Shown here piece after piece: positions 34,842-43,244 of a DNA stretch of 64,000 nt. Position numbers and translations under genes: made by a program. The DNA is from Planococcus glaciei (GTDB taxonomy: Bacteria > Bacillota > Bacilli > Bacillales_A > Planococcaceae), in contig NZ_FNDC01000002.1 in the NCBI RefSeq assembly GCF_900099655.1, positions 62,001 through 126,000 on the forward strand, read 5' to 3'. Each line of letters begins with the position of its first letter. The stretch's first letter is position 1. The notes under the pieces are model-generated. The model was not told where the DNA came from. It was given only the letters and a program-made list of their open reading frames with translations, and ran no database searches.

Positions 34842-34912
34842 GGCGGATGGACCGCCGAATCTATTTATTATGGATAAATAGGAAGCGTAAATGGCTTCCG
34901 TTTTCTATTATA
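34842..34912 (-). promoter_or_regulatory. Leader region of putB (2) with two hairpins
   Basis: On the minus strand a TATAAT (34912-34907) is followed by hairpin ggaagc/gcttcc (34899-34881) and hairpin ggcgg-tccat-ccgcc (34856-34842), after which the RNA reads ttttgttt. The second looks like a small intrinsic terminator inside the leader. The remaining part of this 310-base gap (34913-35093) holds the divergent amidase promoter. Confidence 0.35.
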
Positions 34913-35025
34913 ATCGAATACCCGGGTTCTACCTAACGTGAACTAAAACCAGCGATTCCGATAACAAACGGCCAGCCCATAAAAATGCTCTCTTGAAACT
35001 ATTCACAAAAAGGCGTACAGCTGAA

Positions 35026-35054
35026 TTGAAAGCTAAGCAATCCTGCCGTATACT
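35026..35054 (+). promoter_or_regulatory. Promoter of the acetamidase/formamidase gene
   Basis: TTGAAA (35026-35031), exact 17-base spacer, TATACT (35049-35054), 39 bases before the TTG start. Confidence 0.65.
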
Positions 35055-35093
35055 TTCGGTAGATTGAAAAATCAGAAAACGGGAGGGCTTCAA

Positions 35094-36413
35094 TTGAAAG
35101 ATATGCAGGAGACGAAAACGACAGCGTCTGAAACAGTAATGGTCAATCAGTATGTGAACGGGGTTCTGGATCCGGGCCTGGAAATGCTGGGTCCTGTGAA
35201 AAGTGGAGGGCATATCGTAGCGCACACGGCACCAGGCTGCTGGGGACCGATGATTACGCCCTGCATCCGAGGCGGCCATGAAGTCACCAAGCCGGTCTAT
35301 GTTGAAGGTGCAGAACCCGGAGATGCCATTGTCATCCGAATAAAGTCGATTGAAGTGACTTCTCTCGCCACTTCATCAGGCAACGACAGCCCCGTAGAAG
35401 GCCGGTTTCTCGGGGATCCGTTTATTGCGGTAAAATGCCCGGGCTGCGGAACTTTGTATCCGGAGACCGTGATCAAAGGAACTGGCAGCGAAGCGATTCG
35501 CTGCGCCAACTGTGATGCAGATGTTACACCGTTTGTGTTCACCAATGGCTATACGATGTTTATGGGCGAGAAAGGCGATGTCGGCGTTACACTGAACCGG
35601 GAAGCGGCTGAAATGATTGCACAAAACGGGCGGGCGTATATGAAAACGCCGGATGCGTCGGTGCAAAACCCGATTGTCACATTTGCGCCGCATGATTTAG
35701 TCGGAACCATTGCGCGCATGCGGCCTTTTTTAGGCCAGCTGGGAACCACCCCGTCGCGCCCGATTCCGGATTCCCATAATGCCGGCGATTTTGGATCGTT
35801 TTTAATTGATGCGCCGCATGAATACGTCAGCACCCAGGAAGAACTCGATACGCACCGCACCGATGGCCATATGGACATCAGCCGGGTCCGGGCGGGGTCA
35901 GTCTTGATTTGTCCGGTGAAAGTTCCCGGCGGCGGCGTTTACTTGGGCGATATGCATGCGATGCAGGGAGACGGGGAAATTGCCGGCCATACAGCGGACG
36001 TAGCCGGAATTGTCCATCTGGAAGTAGAGCTGATCAAAGGCTTGAACAACGCTGGTCCGATTTTGCTGCCGAATGTGGAGGACTTGCCTTATACAGCCAA
36101 ACCGTTTACGGCGGAAGAGCGATTGGCTGCGCAAAAAATAGCGGATAAATGGAATGTGCCGCAACTGGAAGAATCCTTGCCGGTTTCGTTCGTTGGCACA
36201 GGCCCTACATTAAACGCAGCTACGGACAATGGATTAGAACGGGCAGCCGCATTATTCGATGTAACCGTTCCAGAAATTATGAACCGGGCGACGATTACCG
36301 GTTCCATCGAAATCGGACGCCATCCGGGGGTAGTCACTGTGACATTTTTAGCTCCTGAAAGTTATTTGAAGAAAGCCCAACTGTATGATTTGGTAAAAGC
36401 TCAATACCGTTAA
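35094..36413 (+). CDS. Acetamidase/formamidase family protein with internal zinc-ribbon-like insert
   Basis: Metal-dependent amidase (FmdA/AmdA family) that would release ammonia from formamide, acetamide or a similar amide; 439 residues. I choose TTG 35094, seven bases after gggagg; ATG 35103 is the alternative. The family core is visible in 'DAIVIRIKSIEV', 'FLIDAPHEYVS', 'VPGGGVYLGDMHAMQGDGEI' and 'AGHTADV', with its acid and His metal or catalytic residues. A four-cysteine insert, CPGCG (Cys115, Cys118) and CANC (Cys137, Cys140), looks like a zinc ribbon. The gene is monocistronic, with a consensus promoter and its own terminator. Substrate is not determined by sequence. Confidence 0.88.
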   Translation: MKDMQETKTTASETVMVNQYVNGVLDPGLEMLGPVKSGGHIVAHTAPGCWGPMITPCIRGGHEVTKPVYVEGAEPGDAIVIRIKSIEVTSLATSSGNDSPVEGRFLGDPFIAVKCPGCGTLYPETVIKGTGSEAIRCANCDADVTPFVFTNGYTMFMGEKGDVGVTLNREAAEMIAQNGRAYMKTPDASVQNPIVTFAPHDLVGTIARMRPFLGQLGTTPSRPIPDSHNAGDFGSFLIDAPHEYVSTQEELDTHRTDGHMDISRVRAGSVLICPVKVPGGGVYLGDMHAMQGDGEIAGHTADVAGIVHLEVELIKGLNNAGPILLPNVEDLPYTAKPFTAEERLAAQKIADKWNVPQLEESLPVSFVGTGPTLNAATDNGLERAAALFDVTVPEIMNRATITGSIEIGRHPGVVTVTFLAPESYLKKAQLYDLVKAQYR

Positions 36414-36418
36414 ACGCC

Positions 36419-36456
36419 AAAAGGAACGATCCGGTTCAACGGGCCGTTCCTTTTGT
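36419..36456 (+). terminator. Terminator of the amidase gene
   Basis: 10-bp stem aaaaggaacg / cgttcctttt (36419-36428 and 36445-36454), T-rich 3' side. Confidence 0.8.
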
Positions 36457-36470
36457 TCTTCGGATCACCG

Positions 36471-36741
36471 CTGTCGAAGCTAAACGGCTTTTTCCGCTTT
36501 TCTTTATTGTCCAGCTCCGGTGCCCAGCCCCTCGAGTCGCTTCAGACTGTTCTGTGATGGCAAAGAGCGCCATCCCTGCCCAGCCTTCCAGCGCTTGTCG
36601 AGGCTGAACGGGCACCTCCGCTTTTCTTTATTGTCCAGCTCCGGTGCCCAGCCCCTCGAGTCGCTTCAGACCGGTCCGTGATGGCAAAGAGCGCCATCCC
36701 TGCCCAGTCCTCCAGCGCTTGTCGGGGCTGAACGGGCACCT
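36471..36741. repeat. Tandem 124-bp palindromic repeat (two full units plus a fragment)
   Basis: Two nearly identical 124-base units occupy 36494-36617 and 36618-36741, preceded by a degenerate tail of a third (about 36471-36493). Each unit is itself an imperfect palindrome: ggtgcccagcccc near its start pairs with ggggctgaacgggcacc near its end, and gatggc/gccatc forms the tip. The element fills the gap between the convergent amidase and shikimate kinase genes. No coding frame here is convincing. Confidence 0.85.
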
Positions 36742-36749
36742 CCGCTTTT

Positions 36750-37316
36750 TTATCTTTGGGGAGCATGGATTTCCCAGGATAGTTTCAGGGCGTCCGCCAG
36801 GTAAATGGCTGCTTCTTCAGCTTCGAAATGGTCTATTTGAAATGTGGAATGGTTTAAGGAGTAAATGGTTTGCCGTTCGTGAAAAAGCTGCTTAATGTCA
36901 TCCATTGAGCGGTCTCGGAGCAAGGGCCGGTTGTCAGAAAGAATTTGAAAACGGTCTTTCCAAGATTCCCAGGAAATGTCCAAAAACAGCACGACGCAGT
37001 TTTCCAGGCACATGGCCTGTATTTCTTTTTGCAAAAAAGCGCCTCCTCCGACAGAAATGATGTAAAGGGGCTGTTGGCTATAGTAGCTGATCAGTTCCTT
37101 TTCTTTTTGGCGGAAGGCTTTTTCGCCATAAGTCTCGAATATTAAAGGAATCGGCATAGCAAATTCCTTTTCGATTTCCGCATCAATGTCAATGAAATTG
37201 CGGTACAGCTTTTGGGCCAGCAATTTTCCGACAGTGGTTTTCCCCACACCCATAAAGCCAATGCACACGATACTTTTTTCACGAATGGACAATTCAAAAT
37301 TTCTCACAGCAACCAC
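36750..37316 (-). CDS. aroK: Shikimate kinase
   Basis: Cytoplasmic kinase that phosphorylates shikimate in aromatic amino-acid synthesis; 188 residues, slightly longer than usual because of extra residues before the P-loop. Walker A is 'GFMGVGKTTVGKLLA' (about residues 20-34). Asp residues of the shikimate site are in 'FIDIDAEIEKE', and 'ISVGGGAFLQ' is the conserved glycine-rich strand; 'RPLLRD' is the lid arginine region. The reported start is GTG 37316; a second GTG three codons later is equally possible, and neither has a strong ribosome site. It stands alone rather than in an aro operon. Confidence 0.88.
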   Translation of the reverse strand: MVAVRNFELSIREKSIVCIGFMGVGKTTVGKLLAQKLYRNFIDIDAEIEKEFAMPIPLIFETYGEKAFRQKEKELISYYSQQPLYIISVGGGAFLQKEIQAMCLENCVVLFLDISWESWKDRFQILSDNRPLLRDRSMDDIKQLFHERQTIYSLNHSTFQIDHFEAEEAAIYLADALKLSWEIHAPQR

Positions 37317-37416
37317 TCTTTTCTATTGATAGTCAGTTGAAATAGAAGATACTCAACCTACTTTACACCAAGCTGTATAATAATTCACTCACTTTTAAAA
37401 AATTGGAGGAGACAAC

Positions 37417-38457
37417 ATGGCTGTAACGCATTTGCTGACGGGATCGTATGCTTCGGCGCAGGAACCGGGCATCAAACTTTGGGAATTCGACTTGAAAGAA
37501 GGGACATTAACCGAAAAGAATGGAATCAGCGGAATTGACCGCGCTTCTTTTCTGGCGGTGCATCCCAATGGAAAGAATTTTGTTGCGACAAGCGAAGTAG
37601 GAGAGGGCGAACTGGTTTCTTTCCATCTGGATCTTCCGGATAAGAGGCTGGCAGAAGTAAATCGCCAGTCCAGTGGGGGGGATCATCCGGCGCATGTATG
37701 CATTGATGCATCGGGAAAGTGGGTGCTTTCTGTCAATTATTCAGGAGGCAATGTTAATGTCTATCCTTTTTTGGAAGACGGTTCAATTGGTGGGCAGACG
37801 GATTCCGTGCGCCATAAAGGCGAAGGGCCGAATGAAGAACGCCAAGATGCGCCGCATCCGCATTCGGTGTTCCAGCTGCTGGACAACAACCACTTTTTGG
37901 TTTCTGACTTAGGGACGGATATGATCTTTGTCTACGAATTGAATCCGGCAAACGGTAAATTGGCAACCAAGCAAATCGTTCCGACTACGCCCGGTTCTGG
38001 CCCGCGCCATTTGGCTTTCCATCCGGCGAAACCATTTATTTATTCACTTGAAGAGTTAAGCTCAGCCATATCGGTTTATGAAATAGGCGGCGAGGATTTT
38101 TTGAAGTTCGTGCAAGTGGCCGGCTTGACGCCCGAAGAATTCAATGGAGAAAATACAAGTGCAGAAGTGGCTGTATCAGAAGACGGCCGTTTTTTGTATG
38201 CTTCCAACCGGGGGCATGACAGCATTGCCGTTTTTAAGATTCTCGAAGATGGAAGCCTGGAGTTCCAAGCGCATGTTCCCTCGGGCGGCAAAGGCCCCCG
38301 CCACTTCACGCTTGTGCCCGGTGGTGAATGGCTGGTTGTGGCAAATGAAAAGTCAGATTCGCTGTGCGTCATGAAAATTGGCGAAACCGGAATTCCGGAA
38401 ATGGCCGGCGAACCGGTCCATACGCCTTCACCCGTATGTGTAAAAGTAATTGGATAG
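37417..38457 (+). CDS. Lactonase family beta-propeller (6-phosphogluconolactonase type)
   Basis: Seven-bladed beta-propeller of 346 residues, resembling the Pgl/YkgB family that hydrolyses 6-phosphogluconolactone in the pentose-phosphate pathway. Typical blade motifs are visible: 'HPAHVCIDASGKWVLSVNYS', 'DAPHPHSVFQLLDN', 'GSGPRHLAFHPAKPFIYSLE' and 'GKGPRHFTLVPGGEWLVVAN'. No signal peptide. A strong ribosome site ttggaggaga precedes the ATG. It is monocistronic and ends at a terminator that is found again, base for base over 28 positions, 560 bases downstream. Some family members are carboxy-cis,cis-muconate cyclases, so the exact lactone is uncertain. Confidence 0.87.
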   Translation: MAVTHLLTGSYASAQEPGIKLWEFDLKEGTLTEKNGISGIDRASFLAVHPNGKNFVATSEVGEGELVSFHLDLPDKRLAEVNRQSSGGDHPAHVCIDASGKWVLSVNYSGGNVNVYPFLEDGSIGGQTDSVRHKGEGPNEERQDAPHPHSVFQLLDNNHFLVSDLGTDMIFVYELNPANGKLATKQIVPTTPGSGPRHLAFHPAKPFIYSLEELSSAISVYEIGGEDFLKFVQVAGLTPEEFNGENTSAEVAVSEDGRFLYASNRGHDSIAVFKILEDGSLEFQAHVPSGGKGPRHFTLVPGGEWLVVANEKSDSLCVMKIGETGIPEMAGEPVHTPSPVCVKVIG

Positions 38458-38461
38458 AAAA

Positions 38462-38489
38462 AAGCAGCCAGAATAACTTCGGGCTGCTT
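38462..38489. terminator. Terminator of the lactonase gene (copy 1 of an exact duplicate)
   Basis: Stem aagcagcc / gggctgctt around an 11-base loop. The same 28 bases recur in the same orientation at 39026-39053. Confidence 0.75.
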
Positions 38490-39027
38490 GAGCTTGTAGA
38501 CAAAAGAATTTTTATACATGATAGCTGAATAAACCTAAGACCAGAGAGGAAACCCCGGATCCTCCGTTTCAGCCGGACGCGTTCCGCGGGCTCGCGCCGA
38601 ACTAACTCGGAACGTACGTCCCGAGTGGATTTCGGCACTTCGTCGCTACGCTGCCCCGCTGGAGTCGCCGGCTTCCACTCCGGATCCTTAACATGAAGAT
38701 TATCTAGAGGTGTCGCTTTTCTTCTTGAGCTGCCTCTTTAAGCGTCAATTAGATTAACATTCACTATCGAATCAAAGAGAGACGCCCCAACCGGTCCGGC
38801 CACGGAGACTCCTGTGGGACAGCGAAAGCTGAAGACCCCGCAGGCAAGACATTGGCCGAAGACAGAGAGGCCATGTCTTTGCGACGAAGCTAGCGCAGCG
38901 ATGCAGGAGCAGCGGGTTTTCAAAGCGACGAGGAGGCTGAAGCCGAGCCCACGGAAAGCGAAGTGGCTGGTCCGGTTGGTTTTATGCATTTCTATACATT
39001 TCATCTAAACTTTGTCTACAGCCTGAA
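38488..39027. repeat. Composite intergenic repeat element between duplicated terminators
   Basis: Outer ends ttgagcttgtagacaaaa (38488-38505) and, reversed, ttcaggctgtagacaaag (39027-39010) are inverted repeats that resemble the ends of the element at 30608-30937. Two GC-rich palindromic modules lie inside. Module 1, 38557-38687, is bounded by ggatcc...gccgg inverted ends. Module 2, 38787-38979, is bounded by ccaaccgg...gccac inverted ends, is in the opposite orientation, and contains the CGAAGCTAGCGCAGCGATGCA repeat at 38885-38905. No gene is supported in this 602-base gap. Confidence 0.72.
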
Positions 39028-39055
39028 GCAGCCAGAATAACTTCGGGCTGCTTTT
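39026..39055. terminator. Terminator of the SCO1 operon (copy 2 of the duplicate)
   Basis: Exact 28-base copy of the hairpin at 38462-38489, here followed by ttttt. It lies just past the end of the minus-strand 109-residue gene. Confidence 0.8.
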
Positions 39056-39059
39056 TCTA

Positions 39060-39389
39060 TTACCAATCTTCCGATTCTTTTTCTATCGCACCAAGTTCTT
39101 TCAGTAAATCAATAAAGAAGCTGTCGTTATTGCCTTGGAAAGATTTTTCGGTGCACGGCGAATGCGGAAGGTAGCCGAGTTCCTCGGCATCGCCCAAGGT
39201 GGCGTCTTCCAGGAAATTGGTCGCATCCGCTTCATCAAAACAAGAAGGAGCAATATAGGTCCGGTGGGTGTGTTCGAGTACGACGCGTGTATTCGGAGCC
39301 GGTTCGTTGCTGCGCGGCATGAACATCGCGGCAATCAATGCAACGGCGATCAGTCCGACTGCTGCAATCCACAATTTTTTGTTCTTCAT
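39060..39389 (-). CDS. Membrane-anchored hypothetical protein beside SCO1
   Basis: A 109-residue protein with a basic start (MKNKK), one hydrophobic helix (about residues 5-24) and a small extracytoplasmic domain. The domain contains two cysteines, in 'APSCFDEAD' and 'HSPCTEK', which could form a disulfide or bind a metal. I recognise no family. It starts four bases after the SCO1 stop codon on the same strand, so the two are one operon, and both are membrane-tethered outside the cell. A role in copper delivery or redox control with the SCO1 protein is plausible but rests on position only. Confidence 0.68.
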   Translation of the reverse strand: MKNKKLWIAAVGLIAVALIAAMFMPRSNEPAPNTRVVLEHTHRTYIAPSCFDEADATNFLEDATLGDAEELGYLPHSPCTEKSFQGNNDSFFIDLLKELGAIEKESEDW

Positions 39390-39393
39390 CTAC

Positions 39394-39972
39394 TTATTCC
39401 TCCGAAAGCAGAATTTTTACATCCGCCATGATTTCTTCAGCGGGCAGTTTGACGCCATCATAATCTTTCATGACCACGCCGTTTTGATCTACCAAATAGA
39501 AAGAAGTGCCGTGGATGACCTGGTCTGTATTTTCCGGTTTTCTGGCGAGCACCTGGAAATTTTCCATCGCAAATTGATCGATGTCTTCAGGAGAGTAGCC
39601 GGTCAGCAAATTCCAGGAAGATAAATCCGCTCCGTAATTTTCCGCATAAGATTTCAGAATCTCCGGCGTATCGACGGTCGGATCTACGCTGAATGAAACG
39701 ATTTTCACATCCAGCCCTTCTTCTTTAAACTGTTTTTGCAAATCCACCATATTGGATGTCATCGGCAGACAAACGGTTGTGCAGTTTGTGAAGACAAAGT
39801 CTGCCACCCAGACTTCTCCTTTTAAATCGGATAAGCCAAATTCTTCGTTTTCTTGATTGGTAAAAGTGAAATCTTCTATTTCCCAGTTGAGGGGATCTTC
39901 AATGGCTTGGCCGCATCCGGCAAGCAATAAACTGAAAAGTAATAGTGTTGAAATCCATAAGGTTCTCCGCAA
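39394..39972 (-). CDS. SCO1/SenC family lipoprotein
   Basis: Thioredoxin-fold lipoprotein of the SCO family, which delivers copper to the CuA site of cytochrome c oxidase. It has 192 residues from TTG 39972, seven bases after the core aggaag of its ribosome site; the upstream ATG (40038) would bury the signal peptide. The signal ends in the lipobox LAGC (Cys20). Copper and redox residues are intact: CxxxC in 'FTNCTTVCLPMTSNM' and the distant His in 'QVIHGTSFYL'. It is first in an operon with the 109-residue membrane protein. The strand is divergent from glgB; the 243-base gap between them shows no clear extra feature. Confidence 0.9.
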   Translation of the reverse strand: MRRTLWISTLLLFSLLLAGCGQAIEDPLNWEIEDFTFTNQENEEFGLSDLKGEVWVADFVFTNCTTVCLPMTSNMVDLQKQFKEEGLDVKIVSFSVDPTVDTPEILKSYAENYGADLSSWNLLTGYSPEDIDQFAMENFQVLARKPENTDQVIHGTSFYLVDQNGVVMKDYDGVKLPAEEIMADVKILLSEE

Positions 39973-40215
39973 GGTGCCTCTTCCTTTCTGAAATAACTTG
40001 CCTTCACTAAGCCTAGTAGAAAAAAGGCCGGCAAACAAGGGCTAGCCACCTTAATTATGTGTAAAAATTGCGAACGCCTCAGTGGGCCGCTGTTCCTCTG
40101 TTGCAAATCTATCTGATTTTCAAATATTCCGATTTTTTTCAAGGGATTCTGTTGTTGAATGTAGAATAATGGTAATAGGAACGAGAAAATTGCCAGTACT
40201 TTTGGAGGTGTTTTT

Positions 40216-42099
40216 TTGGGCGATACCTTGGTCTCATTTACTGCAGAAAAATTATCAGATTTTCATACCGGAAAGATGACAGATGCTTATCTGTATTTCG
40301 GTTCACATATTCACCAAGATGTGACTTGCTTTGCGGTATGGGCCCCAGATGTCAAAAGCGTTTCCGCAATTGTTTCCGATTCGCAGGATGCGAATGAAAG
40401 GCAGTACCAAATGGCTCCGCTTCCGCTCGATCCAACAGTTTGGGAAGTGCGCGTACCGGAAGATTTGACGGGTTTTGTGTACGAATATGAAATGGAAACG
40501 GCACAAGGGGAGTTGATACGCAAAACGGATCCATTTGCGCGGGCTAATGAAAAAAGGCCGCAGCATCGTTCAGTAGTGGCAGGCAACTCCAATCATGTGT
40601 GGTCTGAGGAAGTTTTAGAAAAGAAAAAAAGCATCGTGAACAATCATTTTGAAAAACCGATGGCCATTTATGAGGTACATATCGGAACCTGGAAACGGAA
40701 TAAAGAAGGGAACTTCCTGACCTACCGCGAGCTGGCTGGTGAATTGATTCCTTATGTGAAGAAACAGGGCTTTACCCATATTGAAATGCTGCCGATTACG
40801 GAACATCCGCTGGATGAATCATGGGGTTATCAGACAACGGGATTTTTTGCGCCGACCAGCCGCTACGGTACAGTAGATGATTTGAAATATTTCATCGCCA
40901 AATGTGCAGAAAGCGGCATTGGCTTGATATCGGATTGGGTGCCGGGTCATTTCTGCGTCGATACGCACGCACTGGCCATGTTCAATGGATCGCTGCTTTA
41001 CGAAGAGCAGCGTCCGGAGCGCAGGAGCAATCCCGATTGGGGAACATTGAACTTTGATGTGCAAAAAGGAGAAGTCGTCAGTTTCATCCTATCGAGTGCC
41101 CATTACTGGTTTGAGGAGTATAAATTCGACGGCTGCCGGATGGATGCAATAGTGAATCTATTGTTTATTCCGAATCGTCCGGAAAGGCCGCACAACGAGG
41201 AAGGCGCAGATTTTTTGCGCAAGTTGACTGCAAGCTTGCGGCTCCATTATCCGGAGGCCATGTTGATTGCAGAAGATGCCTGGCATTTTCCGAAAGTGAC
41301 AGGGAAGGTTGAAGAAGGCGGCATCGGCTTTGATTATAAATGGAATTTCGGCTGGATGAACGATACACAAGCGTATTTGAAGACGCCATTCCCGGAACGC
41401 CGGGAAGTTCATCGGAAACTCAATTTTGCCATGGCCTATTACTACGAAGAGAAATTCATTTCGACTTTTTCCCACGACGAAGTGATTCCGGAAAAAGGAT
41501 CTTTACTCGGGAAACTATGGGGGACCACCGAAGAGAAGTTTGCACAGATGCGGTTATTGCTCGGGTTTTGGATGGCTTTTCCCGGAAAAAAACTGCTGTT
41601 TATGGGGCAGGAATTCGGGCAAATGGATCCTTGGAATTTCCAGCCTGAACTGGACTGGCATTTGTTCGATTATAAGGCTCACCGGGAAATGGCCTCATTC
41701 ACTAGCAAAGTCTTAAGTTTTTATAAAAAAGAACGGGCATTATTTGAGCTGGATTATGACCGCAAAGGATTTGAATGGCTGGATGCCGACAATAGTGAAC
41801 AAGGAGTGCTTTCGTTTATCCGAAGAGGGCATTTGGCTGAAGACACGTGCATCGTAATTTGCAATTTTTCAGAACGCCCTTATGAAGCATTTCAAATAGG
41901 CCTTCCCGCAAATGGTTTTTATCAGCAAATCTTTTCAACCGCAAGCGGCGGTTCCGGAAAAGCCGGAAACGGAAATGTGGTAGAGCTGCAGGCGCAGCCT
42001 GTCCCTTGGAAAAAGCAGCCGTACTCGATGGAAATGGAATTGTCGGCGTTTACCGTAAGCATTTGGAAACTAAAACAAGATGGGAGTGTAGAGGCATGA
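40216..42099 (+). CDS. glgB: 1,4-alpha-glucan branching enzyme
   Basis: GH13 enzyme that makes alpha-1,6 branches in glycogen; 627 residues, normal for Bacillus. The start is a TTG at 40216 just after ttggaggtg. Order: an N-terminal CBM48 module ('[17 protein letters not shown]', residues ~36-52), then the catalytic barrel. Catalytic elements are '[12 protein letters not shown]', the nucleophile Asp in '[11 protein letters not shown]', the acid Glu in '[11 protein letters not shown]' and '[14 protein letters not shown]'. The C-terminal domain is all-beta. It opens the glgBCDAP operon and overlaps glgC by four bases (ATGA). Confidence 0.96.
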   Translation: MGDTLVSFTAEKLSDFHTGKMTDAYLYFGSHIHQDVTCFAVWAPDVKSVSAIVSDSQDANERQYQMAPLPLDPTVWEVRVPEDLTGFVYEYEMETAQGELIRKTDPFARANEKRPQHRSVVAGNSNHVWSEEVLEKKKSIVNNHFEKPMAIYEVHIGTWKRNKEGNFLTYRELAGELIPYVKKQGFTHIEMLPITEHPLDESWGYQTTGFFAPTSRYGTVDDLKYFIAKCAESGIGLISDWVPGHFCVDTHALAMFNGSLLYEEQRPERRSNPDWGTLNFDVQKGEVVSFILSSAHYWFEEYKFDGCRMDAIVNLLFIPNRPERPHNEEGADFLRKLTASLRLHYPEAMLIAEDAWHFPKVTGKVEEGGIGFDYKWNFGWMNDTQAYLKTPFPERREVHRKLNFAMAYYYEEKFISTFSHDEVIPEKGSLLGKLWGTTEEKFAQMRLLLGFWMAFPGKKLLFMGQEFGQMDPWNFQPELDWHLFDYKAHREMASFTSKVLSFYKKERALFELDYDRKGFEWLDADNSEQGVLSFIRRGHLAEDTCIVICNFSERPYEAFQIGLPANGFYQQIFSTASGGSGKAGNGNVVELQAQPVPWKKQPYSMEMELSAFTVSIWKLKQDGSVEA

Positions 42100-43244
42100 A
42101 AAGAAAAATAGTCGCAATGCTTTTGGCAGGAGGACAGGGAAGCCGTTTAAAGTCACTGACCTATGATATTGCGAAGCCCGCTATTCCGTTTGGTGGCAAG
42201 TACCGGATCATCGATTTTCCGTTGTCGAACTGTGTAAATTCCGAAATCCATACCGTAGGTGTCCTGACACAGTACCAGCCACACGTTTTGCATAATTATA
42301 TCGGGCTTGGGACGCCCTGGGATCTCGACCGGCGTGCCGGAGGCGTTACGATGTTGACGCCATACGCAGGAATGGAAGGCATCAAGTGGTACGACGGCAC
42401 TGCAAACGCCATTTACCAGAACATCAAATACCTGACGGAGCAAGATCCGCAGTATGTCATCATTCTATCGGGTGACCACATCTACAAAATGAACTACCAG
42501 ACGATGCTGGATTTCCATATTGAACAAAACGCGGGAGCGACGATTTCGGTTATTGAAGTACCGTGGAAGGATGCCAGCCGCTTCGGGATTATGAATACCG
42601 ACGAAAACATGCAAGTCAAAGAATTTGTAGAAAAACCGGCAGAACCGGAAAGCAATTTGGCTTCAATGGGCGTATACATCTTTGATTGGGCGAAGCTGAA
42701 AAAGTATTTGCTGATCGATAACGACAATGAAAACTCTTCCCATGATTTTGGAAAAGATATTATTCCATTGATGCTGGAACAAGGTGAAAAAATGGTGGCC
42801 TATCCATACAAAGGCTACTGGAAAGATGTTGGAACGGTAGAAAGTTTATGGGAAGCCAATATGGACTTGCTGAATTCAAATTCGGGGTTGAACCTGAATG
42901 ACCCGGATTGGCGGATTTTCTCTTCCAATCCGCAATTGCCGCCGCAAGTAGTCGGCGAAAACGGCTATTTACAGGAAGCACTGATCAATGAAGGGTGTGT
43001 CATCAATGGGAAAGTGGAGAAGTCGATTGTTTTCCAAGACGTCGAAGTGAAAGAAGGCGCATCTCTCTACGAATGTGTTGTCATGAACTGCGTGAAGATT
43101 GGCAGCGGCGCCAAGTTGTCGAGAGTGATCATTCCACCTGACTTAATAATTCCCGAAAATTTTGAGCTGAAAGAACAAGGGGATGAAATTGTCTTATTGA
43201 CCCAAGACCTCATAGAGGAGTGGAAAGGAAGTGTTGGCAAATGA
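42096..43244 (+). CDS. glgC: Glucose-1-phosphate adenylyltransferase, catalytic subunit
   Basis: Makes ADP-glucose from glucose-1-phosphate and ATP, the committed step of glycogen synthesis; 382 residues from ATG 42096. The pyrophosphorylase loop '[14 protein letters not shown]' is at about residues 9-22, the substrate loop '[20 protein letters not shown]' follows, and the metal Asp is in '[12 protein letters not shown]'. The C-terminal left-handed beta-helix is visible as repeated hexapeptides ('[20 protein letters not shown]'). It starts inside the glgB stop (ATGA) and ends overlapping glgD the same way, so the four synthesis genes are tightly coupled. Confidence 0.96.
   Translation: MKRKIVAMLLAGGQGSRLKSLTYDIAKPAIPFGGKYRIIDFPLSNCVNSEIHTVGVLTQYQPHVLHNYIGLGTPWDLDRRAGGVTMLTPYAGMEGIKWYDGTANAIYQNIKYLTEQDPQYVIILSGDHIYKMNYQTMLDFHIEQNAGATISVIEVPWKDASRFGIMNTDENMQVKEFVEKPAEPESNLASMGVYIFDWAKLKKYLLIDNDNENSSHDFGKDIIPLMLEQGEKMVAYPYKGYWKDVGTVESLWEANMDLLNSNSGLNLNDPDWRIFSSNPQLPPQVVGENGYLQEALINEGCVINGKVEKSIVFQDVEVKEGASLYECVVMNCVKIGSGAKLSRVIIPPDLIIPENFELKEQGDEIVLLTQDLIEEWKGSVGK

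Noticed and set aside
36542..36895. Small frames in and beside the 124-bp repeats
   Set aside because: The repeat structure and the antisense of the shikimate kinase gene explain them; the translated peptides simply repeat.
37376..37381. TATAAT upstream of the lactonase gene as a promoter
   Set aside because: The -10 hexamer is perfect, but no acceptable -35 box or extended -10 was found, so I did not list it as a feature.
38369..39008. Small frames on both strands in the 38.5-39.0 kb gap
   Set aside because: They coincide with the inverted palindromic modules, which produce mirror frames on both strands.
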